Under the pieces are notes generated by a model. That model was not told where the DNA came from, searched no databases, and was given only the letters and a program-made list of their open reading frames with translations. 64,000 nucleotides of DNA from positions 951,329 to 1,015,328 of the forward strand of contig JAMPCA010000001.1 in assembly GCA_023666425.1 (NCBI GenBank), in the 5' to 3' direction. The first letter of the stretch is position 1. The number at the start of each line of letters is the position of its first letter. Shown piece after piece: positions 54,069-63,382 of the stretch. Position numbers and translations under genes: made by a program. The stretch comes from Muribaculaceae bacterium (lineage in GTDB: Bacteria; Bacillota; Clostridia; Lachnospirales; Lachnospiraceae).

Positions 54069-54192
54069 GCACTTTTTTATATTCTGTCTATTCTGTATAT
54101 TCTTTTAATTGCGCGTAAATAGATGAGGAGGCGACGTATGACCCTATAATTTAAGCCTATAAGTTATCTATCTCAAAGGATTTTCATTATCT

Positions 54193-54525
54193 TCACGCTC
54201 TGAATATTCTCAAAATCTTTTCCCTGCTGTCTACCAGCATATGAAAAACTCTTAATATGTATACAGTCCGCTCCCTCTCATCAATCAGGAAGTAAATCTT
54301 ATAATTTTTATAATATATCTTCCTAATACCATATGCTGCCAGTTCCTCATCTTCATCTAATTCGTGACTTTGCGGAAACAGACTCAGACTGTTAATCACT
54401 TTCTTAAATCCCCTTACCATATTAACCGCAGTTTCTGGGGACTTTAATTCAAAGGCAATGTAATCTGTCTGATCTGCAATGTCCTCCTCTGCCATCGGCA
54501 GGGTAATTACTTTATACCCTGTCAT
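54193..54525 (-). CDS. RelE/ParE family toxin
   Basis: 110 residues with a core of EEDIADQTDYIAF, then GIRKIYYKNYKIYFLIDERE and VYILRVFHMLVD near the C-terminus, as in the ParE/RelE fold. The start at ATG 54525 has AAAGG ahead and overlaps the antitoxin gene by 14 nt. A block of DNA gyrase or mRNA cutting would be the toxic action; which is not clear. Confidence 0.88.
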   Translation of the reverse strand: MTGYKVITLPMAEEDIADQTDYIAFELKSPETAVNMVRGFKKVINSLSLFPQSHELDEDEELAAYGIRKIYYKNYKIYFLIDERERTVYILRVFHMLVDSREKILRIFRA

Positions 54526-54682
54526 TAGAATACCTTTTCTCCAATTCTTCAAAAAATTCGTTGCAGTTCCGACCTTTTCCCGCTGCAATATCATGGTAGC
54601 TTTCCATTACCATTTCCCGTACTTGCTTCTGGTTTTCATCTATTTCTCTCCGATAATCCAAAATCTGTTGTGCCGGACTCAT
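54512..54682 (-). CDS. Antitoxin partner of RelE/ParE toxin
   Basis: 56 residues from ATG 54682 with AGGTGGGG ahead. Helical and charged (QQILDYRREIDENQKQVREM). No ribbon-helix-helix signature is clear; identity rests mostly on position before and overlapping the toxin gene. Confidence 0.75.
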   Translation of the reverse strand: MSPAQQILDYRREIDENQKQVREMVMESYHDIAAGKGRNCNEFFEELEKRYSNDRV

Positions 54683-54847
54683 ATACCCCACCTCTTTCTC
54701 TAAATATATTTCTAGTATACCCAAAAACTACTCTTAATACAAGAATTTAACTCATAAAAATTGGATTTGATTCTTTAACGAGGAAACATTTTGGATAAAT
54801 ACATTTGAAGATGATGAATACTGCTGAAAACGTGAATCCAAAAAACA

Positions 54848-54932
54848 ATGCGGGTAGCCGGACTTGAACCGGCACGGAGTCGCCCCCGAGAGATTTTAAG
54901 TCTCTTGTGTCTGCCTATTCCACCATACCCGC
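54848..54932 (-). tRNA. tRNA-Leu (UAA)
   Basis: Class II. Acceptor GCGGGTA/TACCCGC, anticodon loop CTTAAAA, long variable arm, discriminator base A. Confidence 0.95.
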
Positions 54933-54941
54933 GGAAATAAA

Positions 54942-55014
54942 TGGGACCTATAGGGCTCGAACCTATGACCCTCTGCTTGTAAGGCAGATGCTCTCCCAGC
55001 TGAGCTAAGATCCC
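54942..55014 (-). tRNA. tRNA-Val (UAC)
   Basis: Acceptor GGGATCT/AGGTCCC, anticodon loop CTTACAA, discriminator base A. Confidence 0.94.
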
Positions 55015-55057
55015 AAACAAAAAAACATCGCGCACAATGCCTCTGCGCTGCAATGAA

Positions 55058-55131
55058 CGACCCAGACGAGACTCGAACTCGTGACCTCCGCCGTGACAGG
55101 GCGGCGCTCTAACCAACTGAGCCACTGGGCC
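55058..55131 (-). tRNA. tRNA-Asp (GUC)
   Basis: Acceptor GGCCCAG/CTGGGTC, anticodon loop CTGTCAC, discriminator base G. Confidence 0.95.
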
Positions 55132-55247
55132 ATACCTGCTCTAAGGGCTCACGAAATGGGAAGCTCCTTAGAAATCTGTGCACCATCCGCGGGGCAATAC
55201 CGCAGGACAGCTCCCGCATACGCGGGAATCTTTTAGTTTAAACAAAG

Positions 55248-55321
55248 TGGACCATCGGGGACTCGAACCCAGGACCGACCGGTTATGAGCCGGTTGCTCT
55301 AACCAACTGAGCTAATGGTCC
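55248..55321 (-). tRNA. tRNA with CAU anticodon, probably tRNA-Ile2
   Basis: Acceptor GGACCAT/ATGGTCC, anticodon loop CTCATAA, discriminator base A. The CTCATAA loop and GGACC start are the pattern of minor tRNA-Ile read as lysidine-AU after modification by TilS; an elongator tRNA-Met is the alternative. Confidence 0.85.
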
Positions 55322-55330
55322 ACGATGAAA

Positions 55331-55402
55331 TGACTCCAACGGGAATCGAACCCGTGTTACCGCCGTGAAAGGGCGATGTCTTAACCGCTTGACCATGGAG
55401 CC
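55331..55402 (-). tRNA. tRNA-Glu (UUC)
   Basis: Acceptor GGCTCCA/TGGAGTC, anticodon loop CTTTCAC, discriminator base A. First of five in this run. Confidence 0.95.
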
Positions 55403-55447
55403 ATAATAGGTATACCGTTGCCGCCGCTTAGTTCAGCAACAATAGGT

Positions 55448-55476
55448 ATGATATCATATTTCAACAGCGTTTGCAA
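55448..55476 (-). promoter_or_regulatory. Promoter of the five-tRNA operon
   Basis: On the minus strand TTGCAA (55471-55476) is 17 nt from TATCAT (55448-55453), 46 nt ahead of tRNA-Glu. Confidence 0.65.
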
Positions 55477-55580
55477 GCCTTTTTATTTTCCTTTTTAACT
55501 TCACGGGTGGACTTTTTTTAAAAAAGGTATATAATTATATGCAGTAACAAATACAAAAAGTGTAACAAGAGGTACAGAAC

Positions 55581-57752
55581 GTGAAAAAGAAACATCGATT
55601 ATTTTATCTGCTGATCATTGTTTCTACATCCATGATCGTCTGTCTGGCGGTTCTATTCTATCTCCGCCAGATCAACAGAACGATTTCAGAAAATATTATA
55701 AATTCCATTAGCGAGATTGCAACGCACGATAAAGCGACTATTCAGACCTACATCGAAATCTGCTGGGAGGATCTCAATGAGATTCATGCGCGCTTTCTCA
55801 GCTCTGAGTGTGCGACCATCGAAGAAATCGAGACAAGAATGAACCTGGAGAGTGCCTCCAGTGATTTTACGCACATCTATCTTCTTGCCGAAGATGGAAC
55901 TGTCTATACGGATAAATACGTCGTCTACAAACCGGGTACCGACACCATCAACCGGAATCTGGATTTTCTTCCTTACTTTGAAGGCGGCAAAGAAAAAATC
56001 ATTATCCGCTTTGATGATATGGCAGAGGGCGGCTGGCTCGCAAAGGAAAGCATTTTATACGGAATCCGGCTGCACGATTTTAGCGTGGAAGGAATCAAAA
56101 TGCTTGCGCTCATCGGCATCAGCGATATTTCGTCCATTCAGGATAATCTGGTGATCGACAGCTTCATCAAAAATGGCGAGGTTCGTGGTCACAGCGCCCT
56201 GATAGACATGAGCGGAAATTATATTGTCAATGTCAATAAAGAAATATACCTAAACAAGCGCAATAATCTCTACGACCACCTGACAGAGGCGGAGACCTCC
56301 GATTTAACCAACGAGGAGGTTCAGGAGAAGCTTAAAAACCGCGAGACCTTTGGATTTTACCATTCCCATTTCGGTGAGAAGGGCAAAGAGCTTTTTTACT
56401 TCATACCGCTTGACGACACCTTTGATCTGTATTTCATTACTTCGGTCAATGAGAAGGTCTTTCTGGAACAGAGAAGGACGTTTGTGTCCATCAGCATGAT
56501 CACGGCCATCATTGCCATAGGCACCATTATCATTATGCTGCTGATCATTATGCGGCTGCAGTTAAAAACCATACGGACGACGGAAGCTGCGAGATCCCAG
56601 AAAGAATTTCTTTCCAACATGAGCCACGAGATACGGACGCCGCTGAACGGGCTGATTGGCATGAATCATCTGATCATGGTCAATATTGACGATGAGAACC
56701 AGAAACCGCAGATTAAGGAATGGCTGGAAAAATCCCACAGTACCGCAGACTATCTGCTGTCGCTGGTGAACGATATTCTGGATATATCAAAACTCCAGGC
56801 CGGAAAAGTAGACCTTGTAGAGGAACCGATGCTGGTTTCCTCACTGGTTGACGAGATTTCCGCGATGCAGGCCGACAATATCAAAAACCGGGGCGTGGAG
56901 TTTATCGTGGAGACAGATATCACCGTTCCCTGCATTTTGGGCGACGTAACCCGCACAAAGCAGATTCTGATGAACATTGTCGGAAATGCGGCCAAGTTTA
57001 CGCCGGAGGGCAAATGGATACGGCTGTCTGTCACGCAGGAACAGACGGACGCCTCAAGCGTCATCACGACTTACCGCTGTGAAGATACCGGAATCGGAAT
57101 CTCTGAGGAGTACATTGACAAAATATTTGACTCCTTTAGTCAGGAGCGCAACAGAAACACCAACGGAATCAAGGGAACCGGACTTGGCATGGCAATCAGC
57201 AAGCTTCTCGCAAACGCGATGGGCGGAGACATCACAGTAGAGAGCAAACTCAATGCCGGGAGCACCTTTACAGTCACCATTCCCTCCAGAATTGTACAGG
57301 ATATTCCGGCGGAGCTTGAGAAAAAGGAACCGGCGGACGAATCCCCGGCACACGGCATACGCGGGGCAGACAGCAGACCCCTTAAGGTTCTTGTGGCTGA
57401 GGACGTGGATCTCAATGCGGAGATTCTTATACAGATACTCACGATGAATGGCTTTGAGACTGCTCTCGCGAAAAACGGACAGGAGGCATTCGACCTGTTT
57501 GCACAGTCTGAAACCGGGGAATTCGATATTATCCTGATGGATATGCAGATGCCTGTCATGGACGGCTGTACCGCCTCCAGAAAAATCCGTAAGCTTGACA
57601 GACCGGACGCTGCGTCCATTCAGATTTATGCCTGCACCGCCAATATGTTCCAGGAGGACAGGGATCAGGCGATGGCCAGCGGTATGGACGACTTTTTAAC
57701 AAAACCGATCGATGTGAACGTCCTGCTGAAAAAGCTGAATGCATCCAAATAA
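55581..57752 (+). CDS. Hybrid sensor histidine kinase with C-terminal receiver domain
   Basis: 723 residues starting at GTG 55581 with AGAGGT ahead. Two spans (about 7-27 and 305-325) flank a 280-residue extracellular sensor. HisKA follows with His349 in SNMSHEIRTPLNG, then the ATPase domain with a GTGLGMAIS G-box near 530, then a CheY-type receiver with phospho-Asp654 in IILMDMQMP and the conserved Thr/Lys near the C-terminus. There is no DNA-binding output, so the receiver must pass the phosphate on or regulate the kinase. It precedes a solute-binding lipoprotein gene by 25 nt. Confidence 0.93.
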   Translation: MKKKHRLFYLLIIVSTSMIVCLAVLFYLRQINRTISENIINSISEIATHDKATIQTYIEICWEDLNEIHARFLSSECATIEEIETRMNLESASSDFTHIYLLAEDGTVYTDKYVVYKPGTDTINRNLDFLPYFEGGKEKIIIRFDDMAEGGWLAKESILYGIRLHDFSVEGIKMLALIGISDISSIQDNLVIDSFIKNGEVRGHSALIDMSGNYIVNVNKEIYLNKRNNLYDHLTEAETSDLTNEEVQEKLKNRETFGFYHSHFGEKGKELFYFIPLDDTFDLYFITSVNEKVFLEQRRTFVSISMITAIIAIGTIIIMLLIIMRLQLKTIRTTEAARSQKEFLSNMSHEIRTPLNGLIGMNHLIMVNIDDENQKPQIKEWLEKSHSTADYLLSLVNDILDISKLQAGKVDLVEEPMLVSSLVDEISAMQADNIKNRGVEFIVETDITVPCILGDVTRTKQILMNIVGNAAKFTPEGKWIRLSVTQEQTDASSVITTYRCEDTGIGISEEYIDKIFDSFSQERNRNTNGIKGTGLGMAISKLLANAMGGDITVESKLNAGSTFTVTIPSRIVQDIPAELEKKEPADESPAHGIRGADSRPLKVLVAEDVDLNAEILIQILTMNGFETALAKNGQEAFDLFAQSETGEFDIILMDMQMPVMDGCTASRKIRKLDRPDAASIQIYACTANMFQEDRDQAMASGMDDFLTKPIDVNVLLKKLNASK

Positions 57753-57777
57753 ATTATAAAAAGAAAGGTCAGATACT

Positions 57778-59100
57778 ATGAGAAAAAAATTAGTCATTAC
57801 AGTACTCGCATGCGCGCTATGCAGCAGTCTTTTTTCCGGCTGTGGCAGCAATGCAAAAAAGGATGTAACACTTGTCATTAAAACGCCCTGTCTGCCAATG
57901 AATTCCATCAGCCAGCCTGAAATTGTAGATTCCGGTGACTTTTTACAGCAGGCGGGTGCAGAATTTGCGGCGCAGTACCAGGATGCCAACGTCACCATTC
58001 GGGTAGAATCCTTTGAGTATGTAGATGAAGTAGCGGCGATTACCGACAGCTTTGACACAGCGGATGCGACCGATGTTCTCTACGAGGGGTATTTCAATAT
58101 GGCGTCCTATCTGCATACCGGCAGGGTCGTTCCGCTGGACGATATTATTTCAGATGAAATGCAAAGCGATATTGATGCGGCATCGTGGACCATGAGCACG
58201 GCCAACGGAAAAACCTACATGATGCCGTTTTTAAGTATGCAGAATATCTTAATATACAACAAAGAGCTGTTTCAGGCGTGCGGCCTTGAAAAATACATTG
58301 CAGACACCGTTACCATACAAAACTGGACCATGGAAGAGTGGACAGATATTCTGGACACACTTGCCGCTGGGCTTCCCGACCAGACTTATCCGATGATGAT
58401 GTACGGCAAAAACAATCAGGGAGACACCCACATCATGTCCTATATCCGCGCATTTGGCAGCACGATTTTCGATGCGGACGGGCATTTTGACCTCGAGAGC
58501 GAGGCTGCTGTTGAGGCACTGACATGGATCCAGTCGGGCGTGGACAAGGGCTGGTATCCGCCCCACCCGGAAAACATAGAACTTTCAGACTGTACTGAAT
58601 TATTCAGCAATGGACAGCTCGCAATTTATATCTTTAACAATGCGAATTTTATCCTCTATGACAACATAGAGGATTACGGGTTTGTCAATTTTCCCGGCAA
58701 TGTGGCGACTTCCTTTGTAACCGGCTTTGAGGTATTTGACAACGGCGATGAAGCGAAGCTGCAGGCGGCAAAGGCTTTTGTCCGGTTTATTTACGAAAAT
58801 GACAAGTGGCTGGAGATGTCCTCCGGAAATCTCCCCGTAAGCAAAAGAATCTCCGAAAAGTACCAGGATCAGATTACCATGCTGGATGAGTTTACCGGAA
58901 ATTCTGTAAATGTCGTGGATTTTATGAATAACAGTCCGAACTGGCAGGGAAATGATACTTCTGTCCGCAGCGTATTCTGGCCCCATATCCACGATCTGCT
59001 GGCAAAAAGCACCACCCCGCAGGAGTGTGCAAAGAGGCTTGATGAAGCCTGCAATATCGCACTCGATACGGGGTGGGAAAACAGTATATTACATGAATAA
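57778..59100 (+). CDS. Extracellular solute-binding lipoprotein without its own permeases
   Basis: 440 residues, signal peptide with lipobox LFSGC (Cys about 22), family 1 sugar-binding architecture. Short blocks such as FMLSMQNILIYNKELF-like MPFLSMQNILIYN near 145 and GQLAIYIFNNANF near 280 match that family. No permease or ATPase gene is near; instead a hybrid kinase gene is directly upstream, and another converges from downstream. It may present ligand to one of these kinases rather than serve transport. Confidence 0.88.
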   Translation: MRKKLVITVLACALCSSLFSGCGSNAKKDVTLVIKTPCLPMNSISQPEIVDSGDFLQQAGAEFAAQYQDANVTIRVESFEYVDEVAAITDSFDTADATDVLYEGYFNMASYLHTGRVVPLDDIISDEMQSDIDAASWTMSTANGKTYMMPFLSMQNILIYNKELFQACGLEKYIADTVTIQNWTMEEWTDILDTLAAGLPDQTYPMMMYGKNNQGDTHIMSYIRAFGSTIFDADGHFDLESEAAVEALTWIQSGVDKGWYPPHPENIELSDCTELFSNGQLAIYIFNNANFILYDNIEDYGFVNFPGNVATSFVTGFEVFDNGDEAKLQAAKAFVRFIYENDKWLEMSSGNLPVSKRISEKYQDQITMLDEFTGNSVNVVDFMNNSPNWQGNDTSVRSVFWPHIHDLLAKSTTPQECAKRLDEACNIALDTGWENSILHE

Positions 59101-59124
59101 AACCGGACGCATATCGTCAGGCCG

Positions 59125-62100
59125 TCAGGACAGATATTTTCCTAAAACCTCCAGGAAAATCTTTATGTCAAGGGGCTTGGCGATATGTGCGTTCATGCCG
59201 TTCTTTAAGGCCATCTCCTTATCTTCCTCCATGGCGTTCGCGGTCATGGCAATGATCGGCAGCGTCTCTACATCCTTCCGGTGCAGGGAGCGTATCGTGC
59301 GTGTGGCCTCGTAACCATCCATAATCGGCATCTGCACATCCATCAGAACCGCATCATAGTAGCCCTCCTCTGACCGGCTGACCATATCCACAGCGTCCGT
59401 TCCATCCGGCGCACTCTCCACCACAAAACCGCTCTCCTCAAGGATAAACTCGGCAATCTCCCGGTTCAGCTCAATATCCTCCACCAAAAGGATCCGCTTG
59501 CCGCCAAAATCTTCCTTTGTCCACAATACCGTCTCTTCTTTTTCCGCCAGATTATTGGCGGACAGCAGCACCGTCTTTAAGTCGGACATAAACAGCGGCT
59601 TCGCGCAGAAAGCGGTGACGCCCGCCTGCATGGCCTCCTCTTCAATATCTGTCCAGTCATAGGCCGTGAGGATAATGATCGGACATTCCATCCCGACGGC
59701 ATCGCGGATGCGTCTCGTCGTTTCAATCCCGCTCATGCCCGGCATCTGCCAGTCGATGATATAGGTGTGATAAGAATCTCCCTCATTGTGGGCGCTTTTT
59801 GCCCGGTGGACAGCCTCCCGGCCGGAAGCAGTCCACTCGGCACGCAGACCGATTTGTGTGAGCATTCGGGTAACGCTCTCGCAGCTGTCACAGTCATCAT
59901 CGACGACAAGCGCGCGCAGGCCTTCCAGCTCTTTGATTGCCGTCGAGTTTTTCTCCACATCCTGAAGCTTTAAGCTAAGCTCCACCTTAAACTCGCTGCC
60001 CTTCCCCTTTTCACTCTGGACAGATATCGAACCGCCCATCATTTCTATAATATTTTTGGTTATGGCCATTCCCAGTCCGGTACCTTCAATACCCGTCCTT
60101 GTCGTGCTCTCCTCGCGCTCAAAGGGCTCAAAGATATGCTCCACAAAATCCGGCGTCATACCGATACCATTGTCCTTCACTATGAAAACATAGTCCCCAT
60201 AGCCCCGGTGGAAGGTGGTGTGCTGACGGATACGGAAGCTTATCGTCCCGCCCGCCGGCGTATACTTTATGGCATTGCTCAGCAGGTTCACAAAGACCTG
60301 GCTCAGCTTCAGCGAATCTGCAACCACATCCTCGTTGGCCACGCCGAAGGTGTCGATAAACAGCTCCAGCTGCTTGGCTTTTACCTGCGGCTGAATGATA
60401 TTGACCAGATTGTGCGTCAGCTCCGAAATGTTGCACTCCTGCTCCTTGATCTGAAGCTTTCCGCTCTCAATACGGCTCATATCCAGAATATCGTTGATCA
60501 GGCTGAGCAGATGGTTGCTCGAGGACATTACCTTCTGCAGACAATCCAGCACCTGTGATTTATTGTCAATATGGCTGACCGCGATCGTGGTAAAACCAAT
60601 AATGGCGTTCATGGGCGTCCGAATGTCGTGGGACATATTGGAGAGGAAGGTCGTCTTTGCACTGTTGGCGTGCTGTGCCTGCAGCAGAGCGTCCTGAAGC
60701 GCCTGTGTCTGCTCCCGCTGCTTTTGCACCTGCACCGTGATATCCCTCGACACCACCATGACCATGATGTCCCCCGTCTGTTCATCATGCGTCATAATAA
60801 AGGACTGGCGGATACACATCTGCTTTCCACTGTTGGCTCCACTCCAGTAATCCACTGTAACCTCGGCCTCTCCCTGCTCGAAACGCCGTTTTAGGTTCTC
60901 CAGATTGACCTCGGTATCATATTCCTCCAGGGACTCTTCTAAAACAAATCTTCTCCATCTCTCGAAACACAGCGAAGCAGCGCAGGGTGCGGACAACTCC
61001 ACTTTCTCCAGCAGGGAAATCTGCTCTCCATCTACGGCACGGACAATATCCTGCTCAATCAGATCCTGCGTCAGATTAAACTCAAAGGTGCTGAACGCAG
61101 CAGATGTAACGGCAATGCGGTACTGGCGCTCTTTCCGGTTGGCCTTGTTGATCACCGCCTGCGCTTTCAGCTCCTTCTCCTTCAGCACGGTAACGTCCTG
61201 CCGGAGGAAAAGGACTTTACTTGCCCTGCCGTCCTTCTGTTCCAGAGAAATAATGTTGATATGCTCCCACTGCGTCCTGTCATCCCTCCAGGACATAAAC
61301 TCATACTGGGCTGTACCGCCACCGGACAGCTCCTGCACCACCATATCCCGGCTGATCTGCTCCGAAAACTTCTGACGGTCTTCTTCCTCCGCCGGAAGGG
61401 AGGACAGATAGGCAACAAAGTCCTCATAGGAACCGCTTGCAGCCAGCTTGTCCCGCTCCGGTGATGTCCCTGCCAGATACTGGTAGGTGCCCTCCTCTAA
61501 ATCCGCCATCATAAAGCGGGTAAACAAGGTGCTCACGCCGTCAATGATATAGCCCATCTCCCGATTCTCATGCTCCAGCAACCGACGCAGGGTGCGCCCA
61601 TGAACCAGCAGAATCAGAATATAGATGACAAATAAAGCAATCAGAATAATCTGCAGCAGCATCCCGATGCGGTTGGCCTCGTGAACCATCCTCTGCGTCA
61701 CTTTTTTCGGGAAAGCCTGCACCAGAATATAATCCGTCCCCGGCACGCTAAGGGCGCACAGATTGTCCGTCAGGCTCCCTTCACTGCAAATAAATCCGCG
61801 CCCGCTTTCCTCATCCCTGAATACCTTCCATACATTCTCAGCTGTCACCGCATCAATGACGCCGTCGTTCTGCAGGATCTCCGGCAGTAATTCCTCATAT
61901 TTTTTGCCATTGGAGGAGGCGATTACATTCCCCTCCTTTGTGCAAAGCCAGACGTCCGCCTCTTCCTCGAAATAGCTGGTCTTTAGAATCTCCTGCAGAT
62001 AATCCTCAGCAAGATAGAGTCCAAGCAATACTCCTGCAATCTCACCTTCCTCCTCCACCGGTGCGTAAAAGACCATCGTGGTCATTCCTGTGACCCGGGA

Positions 62101-62517
62101 ATTCAGCACCATCGTGCATCCGCTCTCCCCCTGCATTCCGGCTGTGAAATAATCCCGGTCGGAGCTGTCGGAAGTCGTCCCATCAGAGGTCAGATTTATG
62201 CCCTGGCTGTTAATAAAGCGTATGGAATCAAAATCCACATTATTCTCCAGCTCCTTAAGCATATCCGCATCAATCTCCGATGTGTGCATTCCCACACTCA
62301 GGAAATACGCATAATTGCGCACCCGCCGGCCGGCGTTGGCAAACTCGTTGCTGATCCCCTGCACAGTCTGGCGTGCGGAATCCATCGCATAATTCAGATT
62401 CCGTTCTTCGATCTGCCTCTGGTTGGAAACAGAGTACCAGCGGAAAAGTGAAATTACTGCTGCAAGCAGAATCAATATGTAGAGTATATTCTGCCACGGC
62501 TTCCTCGTTGTGTTCAA
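59125..62517 (-). CDS. Large hybrid histidine kinase with dCache-like sensor and two receiver domains
   Basis: 1130 residues starting at TTG 62517 with AAGGAG 8 nt ahead. TM1 (about 11-29), an extracellular Cache-type sensor (about 35-275), TM2 (about 283-303), a PAS-like region (about 340-600), and HisKA with His630 in SNMSHDIRTPMNA. The ATPase domain has EGTGLGMAIT, and two receivers follow with phospho-acceptors Asp922 in IIDWQMPGM and Asp1060 in VLMDVQMPIM. It converges with the binding-protein gene, 24 nt between stops. Confidence 0.93.
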   Translation of the reverse strand: MNTTRKPWQNILYILILLAAVISLFRWYSVSNQRQIEERNLNYAMDSARQTVQGISNEFANAGRRVRNYAYFLSVGMHTSEIDADMLKELENNVDFDSIRFINSQGINLTSDGTTSDSSDRDYFTAGMQGESGCTMVLNSRVTGMTTMVFYAPVEEEGEIAGVLLGLYLAEDYLQEILKTSYFEEEADVWLCTKEGNVIASSNGKKYEELLPEILQNDGVIDAVTAENVWKVFRDEESGRGFICSEGSLTDNLCALSVPGTDYILVQAFPKKVTQRMVHEANRIGMLLQIILIALFVIYILILLVHGRTLRRLLEHENREMGYIIDGVSTLFTRFMMADLEEGTYQYLAGTSPERDKLAASGSYEDFVAYLSSLPAEEEDRQKFSEQISRDMVVQELSGGGTAQYEFMSWRDDRTQWEHINIISLEQKDGRASKVLFLRQDVTVLKEKELKAQAVINKANRKERQYRIAVTSAAFSTFEFNLTQDLIEQDIVRAVDGEQISLLEKVELSAPCAASLCFERWRRFVLEESLEEYDTEVNLENLKRRFEQGEAEVTVDYWSGANSGKQMCIRQSFIMTHDEQTGDIMVMVVSRDITVQVQKQREQTQALQDALLQAQHANSAKTTFLSNMSHDIRTPMNAIIGFTTIAVSHIDNKSQVLDCLQKVMSSSNHLLSLINDILDMSRIESGKLQIKEQECNISELTHNLVNIIQPQVKAKQLELFIDTFGVANEDVVADSLKLSQVFVNLLSNAIKYTPAGGTISFRIRQHTTFHRGYGDYVFIVKDNGIGMTPDFVEHIFEPFEREESTTRTGIEGTGLGMAITKNIIEMMGGSISVQSEKGKGSEFKVELSLKLQDVEKNSTAIKELEGLRALVVDDDCDSCESVTRMLTQIGLRAEWTASGREAVHRAKSAHNEGDSYHTYIIDWQMPGMSGIETTRRIRDAVGMECPIIILTAYDWTDIEEEAMQAGVTAFCAKPLFMSDLKTVLLSANNLAEKEETVLWTKEDFGGKRILLVEDIELNREIAEFILEESGFVVESAPDGTDAVDMVSRSEEGYYDAVLMDVQMPIMDGYEATRTIRSLHRKDVETLPIIAMTANAMEEDKEMALKNGMNAHIAKPLDIKIFLEVLGKYLS

Positions 62518-62559
62518 AAAAATCGTCTCCTTTGTTCTATAATATTTTTCTATTTATGT

Positions 62560-62587
62560 ATTATAGCACAAAAATTTTTTCTGTAAA
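62560..62587 (-). promoter_or_regulatory. Promoter of the large hybrid kinase
   Basis: On the minus strand TTTACA (62582-62587) is 16 nt from a perfect TATAAT (62560-62565), 42 nt ahead of the start. Confidence 0.65.
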
Positions 62588-62609
62588 TGCCGTGTGGGGA
62601 TAAAATCCT

Positions 62610-63326
62610 TTACGGCAGGGTTCTTTCCTGCTCATAGAATTCAAAGAATTTCGCAGGGTTTTCTTTGTAAAGCTTTTCTAAAATGTGGGAGAGCTCCTGC
62701 GGGTCGTACTGGCTGAAAACATTGGGTATGTACTGGTATAGGTCGCTGGCTATCTTTTGGGTGTGCTCAATGTCGTTTCCATCGAAATCAATAAGCTTCC
62801 TTTCGGTAAATATGAGCAGGCGCACATAATAAGGCCCGCCTTTATAGCCAACCTGCGCGCAGAGCCAATATATTTTGTCGCGCGGAATTGCGGTTATCCA
62901 GCCCATCTCGCTGATCAGCAAAAGATAAGATGGAAGCAGGAGGACACGATCGTGATAGGGTCTGATGGTTTTGTAGTTCATAAAGCCTTCGTACAGGATT
63001 TCCCCCGCGGCAACTTCCTTATTGACCAGCGCCGCCACAGCTTCCTTCGTGTTTTCATCGCAGGGGAGCCTGAGGTTTTTGCCGTTTCTGGCGGGCATGA
63101 CAGACGTGAGCAGCCCGACCGCTGTACTAAAGAGCGCAATTCCCGCCATGAGGAAAAACAGAAAAACCAATTGCCTGTCTCTGGGATCACTGGTGTCTAT
63201 CGTATCTCTGGTGGCAAAAAATAAGATTCCGGCTACACAGACAAAAAACATAAACAGGGATAAAAATAATTTGCGCTTGCGCTTGTTTGCATTGATTGAT
63301 TCCTGCTCCAAAAATGCTTCTGCCAT
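62610..63326 (-). CDS. Unknown membrane protein, YcxB-like layout
   Basis: 238 residues with two spans (about 21-40 and 52-72) and a soluble C-terminal part. The pattern of two close spans followed by a domain with ILYEGFMNYKTIRPY, then LLISEMGWITAIPRDKIYWL, resembles YcxB-like proteins, but the match is by layout only. AGGAGG is ahead of the ATG. The PIN-like gene lies 56 nt upstream on the same strand. Confidence 0.6.
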   Translation of the reverse strand: MAEAFLEQESINANKRKRKLFLSLFMFFVCVAGILFFATRDTIDTSDPRDRQLVFLFFLMAGIALFSTAVGLLTSVMPARNGKNLRLPCDENTKEAVAALVNKEVAAGEILYEGFMNYKTIRPYHDRVLLLPSYLLLISEMGWITAIPRDKIYWLCAQVGYKGGPYYVRLLIFTERKLIDFDGNDIEHTQKIASDLYQYIPNVFSQYDPQELSHILEKLYKENPAKFFEFYEQERTLP

Positions 63327-63382
63327 ATGTCACTCCTCCTTTTTCTGCATGAAGACAGCGGTAAAGATATGCGGATATTCTA

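Noticed and set aside
55132-55247. Additional tRNA or 5S gene in the gap of the tRNA block
   Set aside because: No cloverleaf or T-arm sequence; only a short CCCGC/GCGGG hairpin is visible.
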